Assembly: GCA_018398575.1 (NCBI GenBank)
Contig: JAGTXZ010000020.1
Coordinates: 2,930,888 to 2,994,887 of the forward strand
Origin: Ampelomyces quisqualis
Taxonomy: Eukaryota > Ascomycota > Dothideomycetes > Pleosporales > Phaeosphaeriaceae
DNA: 64,000 nucleotides
Direction of reading: 5' to 3'
Positions 38,828-49,816 of the stretch are shown here, piece by piece. A program made the position numbers and the translations under genes. Every line of letters begins with the position of its first letter. The first letter of the stretch is position 1. The notes under the pieces were generated by a model that saw nothing but the letters and a program-made list of their open reading frames with translations, made no database searches and was not told the origin of the DNA.

Positions 38828-39823
38828 ATGCCGATTCGGATCCGACTACGAGCACCCAACGGCCAGCACACCCTCGCGCTCGACGACAATGCCGCCGTCT
38901 CTGAGCTCCTCTCATCGATATCCAATGCGACGGCGCTACCGCTGTTCGAACTCAAATGGAACTTCCCACCGCAGCCCCTCGACCCTTCACTCTACGGCTT
39001 GTCAACGCCCCTCCGAGACACGGACTTGAAGCTGAACGGTGCGCAAATCATCGTGATCGCAGTTGCAACCGGCGATCCTAGCGAACAGAAAGAGCAAGAC
39101 CAAGCAGAGGCACCGCAATCACAACAGTCACAATCTGCACCGCTCGCACTAAAGCGCAAGCAAGCATCTGCGCTGAAAGACACACCCGAGGTGCCTGTGC
39201 CAGACCGCGGCGGGACCATGGTGCTGCGAGTGATGCCAGATGACAATTCCTGCATGTTCCGGGCCCTGGGCAGCGCCGTCCTTACCGACACCCTCGACTC
39301 AATGACGGAGCTGCGATCTCTTGTCGCACAGGCTATCCAACGCGACCCGGACATGTACAACGAGGCGGTCTTGCAGCGATCGCCGGATGACTACTGCAAG
39401 TGGATTTCTTACTCGGACTCATGGGGTGGCGGCATCGAGCTGAGCATTCTGTCACAAGAGTTCGACATCGAAATCGCCAGTATCAACGTTCAGGATCTAA
39501 GAGTGGATCGATTCAACGAAGGCAGACCAAAGCGTTGCTTCCTAGTTTACTCTGGCATTCACTACGACACGATTGCTTTTGTTCCAGGCGGGTCGCCAAC
39601 ATATGATCCTGCAAACGACATGAAGCTATTCGATGCCCAGGACAACGTCATGTTAGAGGCAGCGAGGCAACTTTGTGGCGAACTCAAGAAAAAGCATTAC
39701 TACACCGACACGAAAAAATTTGGCATCAAGTGCAATACTTGCGGTTGGCAGGGTGCAGGTGAGACTGGTGCGGTGAAGCATGCCGAGGAGACTGGCCACA
39801 CCGATTTTGGAGAAGCGAATTAG
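38828..39823 (+). CDS. OTU1: OTU1/YOD1-type ubiquitin thioesterase
   Basis: A single exon of 331 aa. The frame stays open to 38696, but that extension is only Pro/Ser/His low complexity across the leader microsatellite. MPIRIRLRAP at 38828 is where the UBX-like domain starts in this family. The UBX-like domain covers residues about 1-80, followed by a Gln-rich linker. The OTU fold has the catalytic DNSC with Asp139 and Cys142, and His245 in GIHYD. The C-terminal C2H2 finger has CNTC and KHAEETGH. The architecture matches yeast Otu1, which binds Cdc48/p97 and trims ubiquitin from substrates in ER-associated degradation. It is divergent from the RSC subunit. Confidence 0.95.
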   Translation: MPIRIRLRAPNGQHTLALDDNAAVSELLSSISNATALPLFELKWNFPPQPLDPSLYGLSTPLRDTDLKLNGAQIIVIAVATGDPSEQKEQDQAEAPQSQQSQSAPLALKRKQASALKDTPEVPVPDRGGTMVLRVMPDDNSCMFRALGSAVLTDTLDSMTELRSLVAQAIQRDPDMYNEAVLQRSPDDYCKWISYSDSWGGGIELSILSQEFDIEIASINVQDLRVDRFNEGRPKRCFLVYSGIHYDTIAFVPGGSPTYDPANDMKLFDAQDNVMLEAARQLCGELKKKHYYTDTKKFGIKCNTCGWQGAGETGAVKHAEETGHTDFGEAN

Positions 39824-40990
39824 AGTTGGCTAGCATAATTCTACTAGAGACGAAGATTTGTGACATGGCTGAATTTTTATGCATCAGTGTAGAATCCTGG
39901 GCCAGATCATGCGTTCATTTGTGTTTGATCTGTTGCTCATGACTTGGCAGGCCATCATGACTTGGCAGGCCAACCACCCCTAGATCAATCACCGCCATCA
40001 ATCAAGGCCAATCGAGTCGAGCAACTTTCCTATAGCATCCAGATCCTAACGCCAACATCCGTCGCAATTGTCTGGAATGGAAGAATGTCAAAAATCAAGA
40101 CGCAAGCCACGTGGAAGTACCGGACGCAGAAGAAGTGGGAGTCAGGCTGCCGCAAGAAGGGAGAGAAAAACAGGAAAGACAGGAGGAAAAGCGGTCTGAA
40201 TTTCGTACAGATTTCGCCATCCACGACAAGAGCATTCCATAAACACACTCTCGCTTCAATTCAAAGCCATCCGAACAGCCCATGTCTTGACAATGTACTC
40301 GACCATCGAGTGTACAGTGTTTCCTCATTTCGCCCCACTATCTATGGCCCTCGGCGCACTCCCTTCGGACGGACTAGAAAATCTGTTCCTTGACACTAAT
40401 GTACCGAGTCAAGAGGCCTATAGCACCCTACATCTGACTGGTAAAGCTATTGCATGTGTTCCCAACAGCATCCACATCTCTAAACATGTCACTGCACGAG
40501 CCTTGGAAGGCTGTATTGAGGTGGCATTTAGGTGTTAGCCAAACGCGCGAAGCCGTGACTTCTTTTGGAGGTAAAAGAGTTGTCGCAGCACAAAGATGTT
40601 ATGCTACTTTGGCATACTGGGTATTTACCGCAACAAGAGTTTTATCGAGCATGTGAATCGCGTCGAGTTGAGGTGTGTAGGTCGTGGCTCTTAGCGCCGG
40701 CTATTCAAGGGAAGCTAATCGGGAAGTCTCCCGAAGGTACATACGCACGTGATACGGTACCTATCCCATCATGCACAATCGACGTCCCCACGTTCCCTCA
40801 CGTGTCTCTCATCGCTGTCACCTTGGCCAAGGAAACCCCTGCTTACTATACTTTTATCATAGCGTTTCCTGAGCGTGGTTGAGTCCGCATAAGCCCACCT
40901 GGTGAGCTCGTGGCTGCTCAAAGAATCGATTCGCGACGTGGTAAACCATCAGCTTTTCGAGAGACGCGCCAATCGTTTGCAGCTTGTATC
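39824..40990. other. 1.17-kb intergenic region, no gene recognised
   Basis: Open frames of up to 149 codons exist (39944-40393, 40565-40882), but they are basic or low in conserved features, lack known motifs and overlap one another. It contains the 18-bp tandem duplication at 39937-39972 and presumably the promoter of the aldolase. Confidence 0.5.
39937..39972 (+). repeat. Perfect 18-bp tandem duplication
   Basis: Unit TCATGACTTGGCAGGCCA occurs twice without spacer, about 115 bp after the OTU1 stop. Confidence 0.9.
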
Positions 40991-41932
40991 ATGGCTCCTC
41001 CTCCTGCTGCGGGTGTCTGGTGCCCAGCGGTGACCTTCTATGAACCCACGACCGGAGCCCTCGACATCGAAGCCCAAAAGAAATATTTCTCCTACCTCGC
41101 CAAGTCTGGACTGAAAGGTCTTGTGATCCTGGGATCTAATGCGGAGGCTTTCCTGCTTACACGAGACGAACGCGTTGCTTTGATGAAGGCCGCGCGCGAA
41201 GCCGTTGGGCCTGACTACCCACTCATGATCGGCGTGAGTGGTTTTAGCGTGACACAGGTGCTTGAGAACATTGGAGACGCAACCGCTGCCGGAGCGAACT
41301 ACGGTCTACTCTTACCCGCGAGCTACTATGGGCCAGCGACATCAAAGGAGGTTGTTACGGGCTTCTACGACGAGGTCGCGCAGAAATCTGACCTGCCTAT
41401 TGTGATATACAACTTCCCCGGAATATGCAATGGTGTTGATCTCGACTCCAACACCATAGCTGAGCTGGCTCAACGTAATGCTGGCAAGATCGTTGGTGTG
41501 AAGCTGACGTGCGGGAGCGTAGCAAAGATTACAAGACTCGCTGCCGAGCTGCCAACAGAATCGTTCTCGACCTATGCCGGACAAGCCGACTTCTTAGTGG
41601 GTGGTCTCGCCGTTGGAAGTGCTGGTTGTGTCTCTGCTTTTTCCAACATTTTTCCAAAGACCATCTCCAAAATCTACCAACTGTACACCACGGGCAAACC
41701 CCAAGAAGCACTGGATCTGCACCGTAGGGCGGCACTCGCGGAAACACCAATCAAAAGTGGCATCGCAAGCACCAAATACGCCGTTTCGCAATACAGCGCA
41801 GTCGCAGCCGGTGTGCAAGATGCTGAAGAGAAATTGATGCCAAGGCGGCCGTACTTACCGGTAGCTGAAGGGGTAAAAACAAATGTGAAGGAGAAAATGC
41901 ATGCTTTGGCAGAGATCGAGAGGACTTTATAA
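40991..41932 (+). CDS. DapA/DHDPS-family class I aldolase (4-hydroxy-2-oxoglutarate aldolase-like)
   Basis: A single exon of 313 aa, typical for the family. The frame is open from 40910, but the leader is basic with no conserved features; MAPPPAAGVWCPAVTFY at 40991 starts the barrel. Family landmarks are GSNAEAF at the substrate loop, VIYNFPG with the catalytic Tyr, and VGVKLT with the Schiff-base Lys. Relatives include 4-hydroxy-2-oxoglutarate aldolase, L-2-keto-3-deoxyrhamnonate aldolase and dihydrodipicolinate synthase. Fungi make lysine by the aminoadipate route, so a catabolic pyruvate-releasing aldolase is more likely than lysine synthesis. The exact substrate is not resolvable from sequence. 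Both neighbours are housekeeping genes. Confidence 0.88.
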   Translation: MAPPPAAGVWCPAVTFYEPTTGALDIEAQKKYFSYLAKSGLKGLVILGSNAEAFLLTRDERVALMKAAREAVGPDYPLMIGVSGFSVTQVLENIGDATAAGANYGLLLPASYYGPATSKEVVTGFYDEVAQKSDLPIVIYNFPGICNGVDLDSNTIAELAQRNAGKIVGVKLTCGSVAKITRLAAELPTESFSTYAGQADFLVGGLAVGSAGCVSAFSNIFPKTISKIYQLYTTGKPQEALDLHRRAALAETPIKSGIASTKYAVSQYSAVAAGVQDAEEKLMPRRPYLPVAEGVKTNVKEKMHALAEIERTL

Positions 41933-42517
41933 GTTGCGTCAGTAGCCAGTCGCGGGCCTCACTGCCGAAATAGCTATGGCTTGAATGTCGTAATCTTCAA
42001 GAATGCTGCTCGCTATACTTGCCATGCCGCTCCGCCGCCCAAGTCTAGGGTTTTACCATCCGAAAGGCGACGACGTTGAACATGGTAGGCAAAGCTCCTT
42101 TTCATAAGGCGCTCTATAAAGGTATCATTAAGAGTAATGAAGAAGTATACTAGCCCCTGATATGGTGCAAGTGTGTGTTGAAATACCGTCTGAGATACTT
42201 CCAGTGCATCTTCCGTGTATTCTGTCAACGAGCTCTGCCTTCTACTACCAATCACCTCTCGTGCAGGCCAGCTAGCGTCTTTTGCAGAGAATCTCTACGG
42301 TGGGCCCTCGATAAACAATCCAATGAAAACCTCCACATCGATGCTGGTAGGATAGAATTCGAGGATGAATAAGGTTTCTCCGACACAATTGGAAGTCATA
42401 AAGCGAAGCGAGCCAAGTGCCTGTCATGTCTTCATTCTTCATGGCGGATCGCGACGCCACCACCACATATGGCACGCGAGACGCGTTGGAAATGTATCTG
42501 GGAATTTCATCACCCAA
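41933..42517. other. Convergent intergenic region
   Basis: 585 bp between the aldolase stop and the SKI3 C-terminal stop. No gene was recognised; presumably 3' UTRs. Confidence 0.5.
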
Positions 42518-45500
42518 TTATGAAGCACTCTTCACACACTCCGCCACCGCACTCCATCCAACTCCACACCACGGTGCCAACACAACCGCCCTCTGAGCAT
42601 CCCCCACATGCCCAGTCGCCGCCAACGCACCTGCCAGCCCTATCGCATCCAGCGACCCATTTGGCAGCGCATTTCTCCTCGCAGTCTCCTTCGCAAGCGT
42701 GCTAGCATATATATCGCCGCCAGCAGCATCAGCCAATTCAGACCAACCAGTGTGCTTCCACGGCGCAAGCATGATGCTGCGACGAGCTTCGTCAAGTTCT
42801 TGTGCCTCGCCACCCAGAGAGACCGATATAGCTTCGATGACCTTCTCGACGCGCGCGAGTTGCTGGTCGGACAGGTCTTTCCTCGTGCGCAAACGCTCTA
42901 GGTCGTCTCTGATGGCTTCCATGGTTTCGAGATCGTCGTCGAGAACGGTCATTGCTCCGATCAGTGTTAGAAGACCGACGTGCCCCTCGTGCTTTTCAAC
43001 GGCTGTGAAGAGTTGGTCGCGCGCTACTTGCTTTTCGTTTTCGCCGCCTTTGGCCCAGAGCACTTCGGCGAGTAGGCAGATGATGTCAGGATTCGAGCCT
43101 GTTGCTTCGAGAGATGTGCGGAAGTAGGGTATGGCGGCATCGAGAGCGCCATTGAAGAAATGAGCAAGGCCTGCTGTCAGGCGTGCTGACAATTGAGTCT
43201 TTGCAAGTTGTTCGGCTGACAGAGACGCCTGGCTCGCGTTCATGACGACCTCGGAGAGCAAGTCTAGCGCTGTTTCTGCTTGCTCGACGGCAGCTTCGGT
43301 CGATTCTGTTGCTAGAAGATTGCGCGCTAGGTCTGTCTTTGCCTGAGCTACTCGCGCCAGTGATTCTGCCGACTCGGACTTTTCGTATTCCTGCTCGACC
43401 GCCTCGCTGACGGATTGCAGCGCTTTCGTGGCTGCATCGTAGTTACCCACTCTCTCCAAGAATAACGCGGCCAAGTGTTTATGCGAGATGTCACCCGGCA
43501 CCTGGAAGATGAGCTGCTGAAGGGCAAACAGTGGCTGGATCAGATTGGTGATATCGCTACTGGTAGACGATGAGGAGATCAAAAAGTCGAAGGTTGAAAC
43601 TGCATACTGCCGCTTAGTGAGGAAAAGGGAAGACTCGGCAAGCTCGAACGCGTGGGTGAAATGCGAAAGAGCTTCGTTGGCATCACCGAACAACAGCGCA
43701 ACTAGGCCTTCGCCAACCCAAGCGAGCGAATAATCAGGATCCTGTGACTGCGCTCGCGAGAAAGCCTGGTGGGCCAATTCCGTGTCATTTTGTAGCAGAT
43801 AGAGCGCACCCAGATTAGTCCATGTGTGTACACTTCTGTCGTTGAGATGCAAAGACCGAACAAAGGCATGTTGTGCGACCTTTGGGTTCAAGGTGGTCGT
43901 AATCACTCCGAGTGAATTCCAGAATTCGGAGTTTCCAGCTTCAAGCCCAATCGCTTGATGAAAGCACTTCATTGCAGCCCGGAGGAATTTCGTTATTTGT
44001 CCCTCGCCATTGCTCTCTTGCTCCAAACAGACGTGCGCTCGGTACTCCGTCCAGCCAAGGTTGTACCATGCGACGGCTTGAGCATGCTTGTCGTGCGCGC
44101 AGCTTGCAATCGCTCGTTTTTGAGCAAGTATAGCAGCCTTCAGTGTTCGAGTGAGCATCGCATCTCCTTCATCCTTGAGCGAAGCTAGAGCACTGCTTCC
44201 GACGTGATCGATATCTGTGAATGCATCGAAATCGACACCAATGTCAGACTTGCTTCTGAGCAATTCATCCACATCATCAACAGGAAACTCAGCGAGCCGC
44301 TCCTGGACCCAGCTGAACAGGCTGCATGCATCGCCAACCGCTTTCCATAGGTTGAATCCGTCGGGCTTGTACTCGGTAATGGTGGCTGCGACCTCGAGTC
44401 CACGGATAGCACTATCGATGGCTTCGCCAAAGAAACCAGTCTCGACACAGTGCCAGCCCTTTTCCACCAATGTCTGGAGTAATGCGATAGATACGCCGAA
44501 CTCCTTCGGTCGAGCTGCAAGAACCGCTTCGTAGCCTGAAAGTGCCTTATCAAACTCGCTTAATTCGCGGTTGACGTTCGCCAGCATGTATTTTGTGAAC
44601 CAGCTCTCATAATCCGACCGCTTCTTCAGCATACCGTCGGTAGGGTCTTCCGCATAGTTGAAGGCACGCGATGCGGAGTTATATCGTCCTGAGTTGTGGT
44701 AACTCTCTCCCAACCCGACGTAAGAGTAGTAGTCGTCGGGGCTGATGCGAAGTGCCGAAAGGAACGAAACGATGCTTTTCTGGTACTCTTGTTTGTTCAT
44801 CTGCACCACGCCAAGAGCTGAGTAGGGCCAACTAACACCCTTCCTCTTTGATCCGGGCACTTGACGAGCTCTGCCTGAATCAACAACACGCTGTGAGACT
44901 ACCTCGACGATTTCCCATTCGCCTTGATTGGCAAATAGGCGCGCTAGACGCTCTGCCGCGACAATTTCGGACGGTGAAAGCTCGAATGCTTTCTGGAAAC
45001 ACTGGCGAGCTCGCTTACGATCCTTGTTGTAGTCCTCGTAAAAAATCCCAAGCTTGGTGTAAGGTGGTGCGTAATTTGGGTTTGCTTTGATCGCAGCGAA
45101 GAATTTCGCATATGCTCCGCGTTTATCTTGCCGTGCAGCCTTGGAGGGATCGAGCTCCCATGTACAGACACCGATCCTATACAGTGTCTGTGCGCGAAGC
45201 TCCCGACCACGCTGCGTTGAAGCGTCTAGCTGAGGATACTCGAGATAGTCTTGTAGCCTTTCAAGACCAGTCTTATAGTCGCCAGCAAGCGCCTGACACC
45301 ACGCTGACTCGGCGCCGATGCGTCCGTTCGCCTGATCTTGCTTCAGAGCTTTCTCAAGGAAGTCGTGCGCTTGCTCGTACTCTTCTTCTTCCTCCAGAAC
45401 CAACCCAATACCAATCAAGGCTGCCGTGAACTGCGGCTTGCGCTCAAGGATTGATTGAAAGATGTTCTTAGCCTCCAAGTGGTTCCTGGGCGCTTGGTAG

Positions 45501-46060
45501 TAGACCAGGGCAGTGGCGAGAGTACTACTGAGCGCGTCTCGGGTTTGTTGGAAGGAGAGATCAGTCTTCTTCGCTTCAGCTGCTGCATACTTTAGGCCTT
45601 TTCGAGTCGTTTCCACTGCACTTTCATACTCTTCCACGAACAAGTAAAAGTCACCAAGCAAGCAATGTGCGAGGGCGGAGTGCTTTGCTTCTTGAATGCC
45701 TTCCTACATCAAAGTCAGTGGCTCGTCCCTGTGAAGAAGCTATGCTTTTTAGCTACTGACAGTCATCAAAACCAAGCAATCTTCCTGTGTAAGCGGCTCA
45801 TTGTCATCTAGAGCTACCCCGCCTTCGCTGAGGTCCGGCGCATCCTTCGGCTTGTCCCTGAGCGGATGCGGTGAAATGCCACTACTTAGGTATCCTGTGA
45901 CGACTTTGGACAAGCCCTCGTTTGGAAACAGCTCGACGTATTGCCGCAGGTCAGATATTGGAAGGTTGAGTAGATCGTGGGCGCTGTCCGCGTGGGACGC
46001 CATGACTCCTCGAAGCACTGGGCTCGACTCCCAGCTACGTGTACAGAACTCCTGGATGTG
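42518..46060 (-). CDS. SKI3: SKI3 C-terminal portion (about 1161 aa), separated from its N-terminus
   Basis: Exons are 46060-45761 and 45703-42518; the intron is 57 bp with a CTGAC branch site. The first exon follows a convincing acceptor (TATTTCAG ending at 46061) but has no donor or upstream exon on this strand. The first Met within it is at 46003; an alternative start at 46081 would lie inside the presumed intron tail. The protein is an array of tetratricopeptide repeats, continuing SKI3 at RQYVELFPNEGLSKVV, then EDCLVLMTEGIQEAKHS, through to the C-terminal array. SKI3 is the scaffold of the cytoplasmic Ski2-Ski3-Ski8 complex that feeds mRNA to the exosome. The missing N-terminus is encoded on the opposite strand at 46309-47232. 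No internal stop or frameshift was seen. Confidence 0.88.
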
Positions 46061-46308
46061 CTGAAATACAGAGAAGCACACAGGAAATGAATTGGGCGGG
46101 GGTGAGCGAAGTTAGGCCGAGAATGGTTGACGTTGTTGGTTCTTTTCGTAGGGCTGAACTCAGGAACCGCGCTAGCCCACGTCATCGCTTGCACTTGGAT
46201 GGCATTATTGTGCCTGTACCCCTCCAAACGTCGAGACCGCCCTTGATGGCGCATTCATAACCCAGACGTGCGCTGTAGTTGCGGCTTTGGTAGTTCCAAA
46301 AGGTCGCC
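46061..46308. promoter_or_regulatory. Head-to-head region between the two SKI3 halves; contains an inversion breakpoint
   Basis: The left side is the pyrimidine-rich 3' end of an intron of the minus-strand half. The right side is the leader of the plus-strand half. If a local inversion occurred, its left breakpoint must be in this 248-bp stretch, and the region now faces both halves as a possible bidirectional promoter. Confidence 0.6.
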
Positions 46309-47232
46309 ATGTCGGCCAAATCGGCACTGAAGGCTGCAAAAAGTGCCATTGACGCAAAGAAGTGGGATGACGCGAAGGAGCAAGCAAACACGGCGCTGGA
46401 GAAGGATTCCAGCAACTACTTCGCCAAGCTGTTCCTTGGACGCGCCAACGATGGCTTGGGCAGATTTGACGAGGCAGCGCAAGCATACAACGACGCGACC
46501 ACGCTCAAACCCGAGGACACGCAGGCATGGCTCGGCTTGCGGGGACTCTACGAAGGCTTGGGCTCTTCGAAAGTCGAGGAAAACACGCAGGTCGGACTGA
46601 AGCTAGCCGAGCTATATATGGATGTGTATGTAGCCAAGCCAGCCTTCATATTTGATGTGGCGAAGAAGGTGGCTGACTAAGACAGCGACGACGCGCACCG
46701 CTGTCAATCCGCCATCGACAAACTCGTCGACCACGCGCGCAAACACGGCACAAAGACCCAATACGCCAACGCTCTAGCCACCCAGCTTCCGTCCTCACCC
46801 GTGTACTCCTATCTCCAAGGGCGCCTCCCCGTCCCATCTGCAACATACACGCGCATCGCCGAGATCCACGAGACTGAGGAAGTCCAGACCATCAAGCGCC
46901 TGATCGACGAGCGGCGACTACGCCTTGGCGCCACCCTTGACACGACCACAAGTTCGGTGAAGAACGAGGTCTATGCGCAGAGTCCGCTGGAGGGGATATA
47001 CGAGGAGATTGTCAACTGGACCAGCGACGACGAAGAACGCAGGGAGTACGAGGAGAAGCTGTTGCAGCGGGCGTATGAGACACTGCTTGTGCTGCCGACA
47101 GGCGAGAAGGCAGCGAAGCGGGAGAAAGTCATCAAGTTGGCGCATGATATGGTCATCATTCGGCACCCATTTTCGCTGGCGTGGCATATCGAGCTGGAAT
47201 GGCGGAGCGGATTGCATGTCGAGGCGTTTTGA
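46309..47232 (+). CDS. SKI3: SKI3 N-terminal portion (287 aa)
   Basis: Exons are 46309-46625 and 46686-47232. The apparent stop at 46678-46680 lies in a 60-bp intron with perfect GTATGT donor, GCTGAC branch site and ACAG acceptor. Splicing joins KLAELYMDV to DDAHRCQSAIDK in frame. The start MSAKSALKAAKSAID is the first tetratricopeptide helix of fungal SKI3; NYFAKLFLGRA and DTQAWLGLRGLYE follow. The later part, with EEKLLQRAYETLLVLP and KLAHDMVIIRHPFSLAW, is the segment directly before the residues that open the minus-strand half. Translation ends GLHVEAF-stop shortly after the predicted join. Together the two halves give about 1448 aa, the usual SKI3 length. Confidence 0.88.
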
Positions 47233-47362
47233 GTCCTTCCTTTCAAGCCCATATCAGGTTCCACCCTTGGATATCGCAATATCATTCCCATACTCTGTAA
47301 CTTCAACGAACCTGACACCCAAAACCTAAACTCCATCAACACCCGCATGCTGCCCGTGATTG

Positions 47363-47947
47363 CTATTGCCCCGCAGCTGCAATCACAACCCTCCTCTTCT
47401 CCTCCACACTAAACATACTCTCCCCTTGCTTCAGCGCATGAATCAGCATCGGCACACTATTCGCCTTGAAATCCTGTGCTTCGCGCACTTTGTCCACATC
47501 ATCGGCTAGTTCCGCTGCGATCTTGCGCAGGTAGATGGCGCTGAAATCTTCCTGGGGTTGAGAAGCGGCTGCTTTCGAATTTTTGGACGTCGGTGCTGGA
47601 GACGCGACCGGTGCGTCTGTCATGGTTGTGTCGGGGTCTGCGGATGTGAATTTCTTTTTTGATTTCTTGGCGGAGGGCTCGGGAATCGGTGACGGTCCCT
47701 TTACGTCCATGAGAATTGCTCGTGGAATGTTGTTTGTGGTTGTTACCTTTTCTCCTTGCTTCTCGCTTGTCCGACTCGTGCTGCTCGAGACATTGCTGTC
47801 GCTGTCGCTTTCGCTTGATGAAGAGACTGCTACATGTTAGCATGTCAACGGAAATTACACAGGATCACGCGCGCCTTCTGTCCTCGACTGTCTCTTCTTT
47901 CCCTTGCGCTTGCTGGGAATGCCATGATGTGTCTTTTGCGCTGCCAT
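47363..47947 (-). CDS. RSA3: Ribosome assembly protein 3 (RSA3)
   Basis: Exons are 47947-47869 and 47829-47363, giving 181 aa. The 39-bp intron (GTGATC donor, GCTAAC branch site, GTAG end) is very short, but the frame needs it because TAA follows the donor. The N-terminus is Lys/Arg-rich, followed by a Ser/Asp/Glu tract (SSSSSESDSDS) and a linker. The conserved C-terminal domain is DFSAIYLRKIAAELADDVDK, then MLIHALKQGE and FSVEEKRRVV. This is the nucleolar 60S pre-ribosome assembly factor domain. It lies just beyond the right-hand breakpoint of the proposed SKI3 inversion; with the inversion undone, RSA3 and SKI3 would be tandem on the minus strand. Confidence 0.85.
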
Positions 47948-48540
47948 TTTGAGGTTATCTATTGGTCATGAAAAAGTTGGAGATGGCGATCAAGTGAATC
48001 GTTGCCTATCTTATCGGCACGTGCTACAAATAGTTAGCGCAATCTCCTTTGAGCCTGGTGGCCTGCAAGGTTCCTTCGGGGGCGAATCAGGTCGGACGTC
48101 AACATCACATATCTACCATCAGTCTTGCGCGATTCAAATGTCTCATTTCGCTATCAACCCTCTGGCACGATGGGGTCTGCTTTTTAACTGCAACCAGTTG
48201 TTTCCACGATGCACGTTTTTCAGATTTGATGGAGCTGTACCCAACTGTTCAGGACCCGACCGTGGCGGCACGCAAATTAATCTCCTTGTATCCGTACAAT
48301 GCCACGCGTTGCAATATCACTGTCGCAAAGATTCTAAGAGCAACCATATCATCACCAAGCATGTTTATCCATGGATCTACTTCTCAGGGCCGTCGAGATC
48401 TAGGAAAGAATGGCACGTCGAGCAGGAAGACACTCTTGACCCGAAGAGGAAATTGAACGATCTGGAGTTACAGTTTGAGTTTCCTAATTGATTCTCTTAT
48501 AGAGAGCTGTTATACTAAATAGAAGCAAGGAAAGGCTTAC
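47948..48540. other. Intergenic region, no gene recognised
   Basis: Overlapping plus-strand frames (47949-48491, 48049-48456) carry no recognisable motif and do not share a convincing splice pattern. The C-lobe of the neighbouring kinase would be expected on the minus strand here, but I cannot find it. Confidence 0.45.
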
Positions 48541-49253
48541 TATAAGAGCAAAGGAGAAGACTTCAGAAGGCTTTCCAACGCCTCGTCCTAGTTGTCCTTC
48601 TGGACTACGCCACATAACGTTTCCAATCCTGTGGTTGAGTAGTTTGTCGCCTTTCAGTTTCAACGCGCAGTCCATGTCGCCTAAGACTACTTTTCCAAGG
48701 TGAAATTCGTCGCTTGGGTCCACGTACCAATTCAGGAAGATGTTGTCCGGTTTCACGTCTATAGCTGGTTAACCAAGAGCTTTTGTCAAAGCCGGGGCAT
48801 GCAGGCATTTTTGTACCCAGGTGGATCCAGTTCTTCTCATGCATCTCAGCCAGTGTGTTTCCCATCTCCTTCAAGATCTTCTTCCTTGCCGTCAATGGAA
48901 GAGCAGGGTAATTCTCTACCAATGCGAGCAAATCCGTTTAAAAGTATTCGTAGACGAGAATGCTCTCGTTTTCAATCTTGTCAACATGAAGGCGAAGACG
49001 GGGATGGCTTTCAAACTCGGCTTGAAAGTCTTGTAGATGCTGCAAGATGGACGGTGAGACAGGCTTCACGACGTAGGGCGTCTTGTCACAGCTGGTAAAC
49101 GTGGTCAAATTTCACGCAAGTATGGTAGATACACGGTAGTTTTGGAACGCACAGCGCAAGGCAGACGCTAAGTTCAGGCTTCTTGGGGTGCCGTTGGAGT
49201 ACTTTTTGGAGATTGTACTTGCGACCACTCTGCCCAACAAGCGTGGAGATCAT
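48541..49253 (-). pseudogene. Degenerate fungal protein kinase, nonsense mutation and missing C-lobe
   Basis: Exons 49253-49152, 49091-48817 and 48758-48541 can be joined with 61- and 58-bp introns. Recognisable parts are an N-lobe start (GRKYNLQKVLQRHPKKPEL), a beta-3-like YVVKP, ESILVYEYF ahead of the hinge, a catalytic loop HLDVKPDNIF formed by splicing, DMD where DFG is expected, VMWRSPE for the activation segment end, and EVFSFALI. A TAA at 48940-48938 interrupts the frame between YEYF and TDLLALV; one base change from Lys explains it. Downstream of a donor at 48540 no C-lobe was found. The N-terminal extension is unclear. It resembles the expanded Pezizomycotina kinase families of accessory regions and is probably non-functional. 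Confidence 0.65.
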
Positions 49254-49816
49254 CCTCGCAGCTTGGTGAGCACGGACCGGACGGATTAGCATTTGAAAAT
49301 CGAGTCGTGTTGAGCAACTTTAATGACTTTGGGATCGGCCGGGCGCTGCGGTTCACAGAAGTTGCGAAGGATGAAATTATTTTTCCCAAATCATCGGCGC
49401 TGAGAACAAATTGGTGCTACAGACGCTTGGCACGTCTCGATAATTTCATTGCCCGCAACGAGCACGTCAAATAATCACAGCGCAACGACATCAGCGCTCG
49501 AGCTCCGCTCTGCATTCGCGTGCTGCTTTCATCGGTCCTCTTTGAGTGAGCGCACAGGAGACTGAGTGTACTAGGTTTGCAGGGTCCTTAAATCACCCCC
49601 TTCCTCGGAGACTGTCGCGAAAACCCATCGTAGCAATTCAGTACGTACTCAGCACGGCGATAGGGTTTGATAAAATGTTAACTTCTCAATAGGCCAAGTC
49701 TAATCAAGTAAAAACATTGAGCAGGTAGAAAGTAGAATGCCGAAGCAAGTGAACGCCATGTATGCCCAGTCTTCCCAGTCATTATGCACTCCAGAACACC
49801 GTGCCCATGAAACTAC
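49254..49816. other. Intergenic region upstream of the kinase remnant
   Basis: A minus-strand frame, 49389-49174, starting MGKIISSFATSV could be a first-exon remnant of the kinase. The frame differs from the N-lobe exon and no joining splice was found. The rest is the 3' side of the DNAJC3-like gene. Confidence 0.4.

Noticed and set aside
46678..46680. In-frame TAA in the plus-strand SKI3 half, suggesting a pseudogene
   Set aside because: It lies inside a 60-bp intron with a GTATGT donor, GCTGAC branch site and ACAG acceptor; splicing restores the conserved reading MDV-DDAHRC.
47949..48491. 180-codon open frame on the plus strand
   Set aside because: No known motif and it overlaps other open frames. 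Its composition gives no sign of coding, and no splice or start context supports it.
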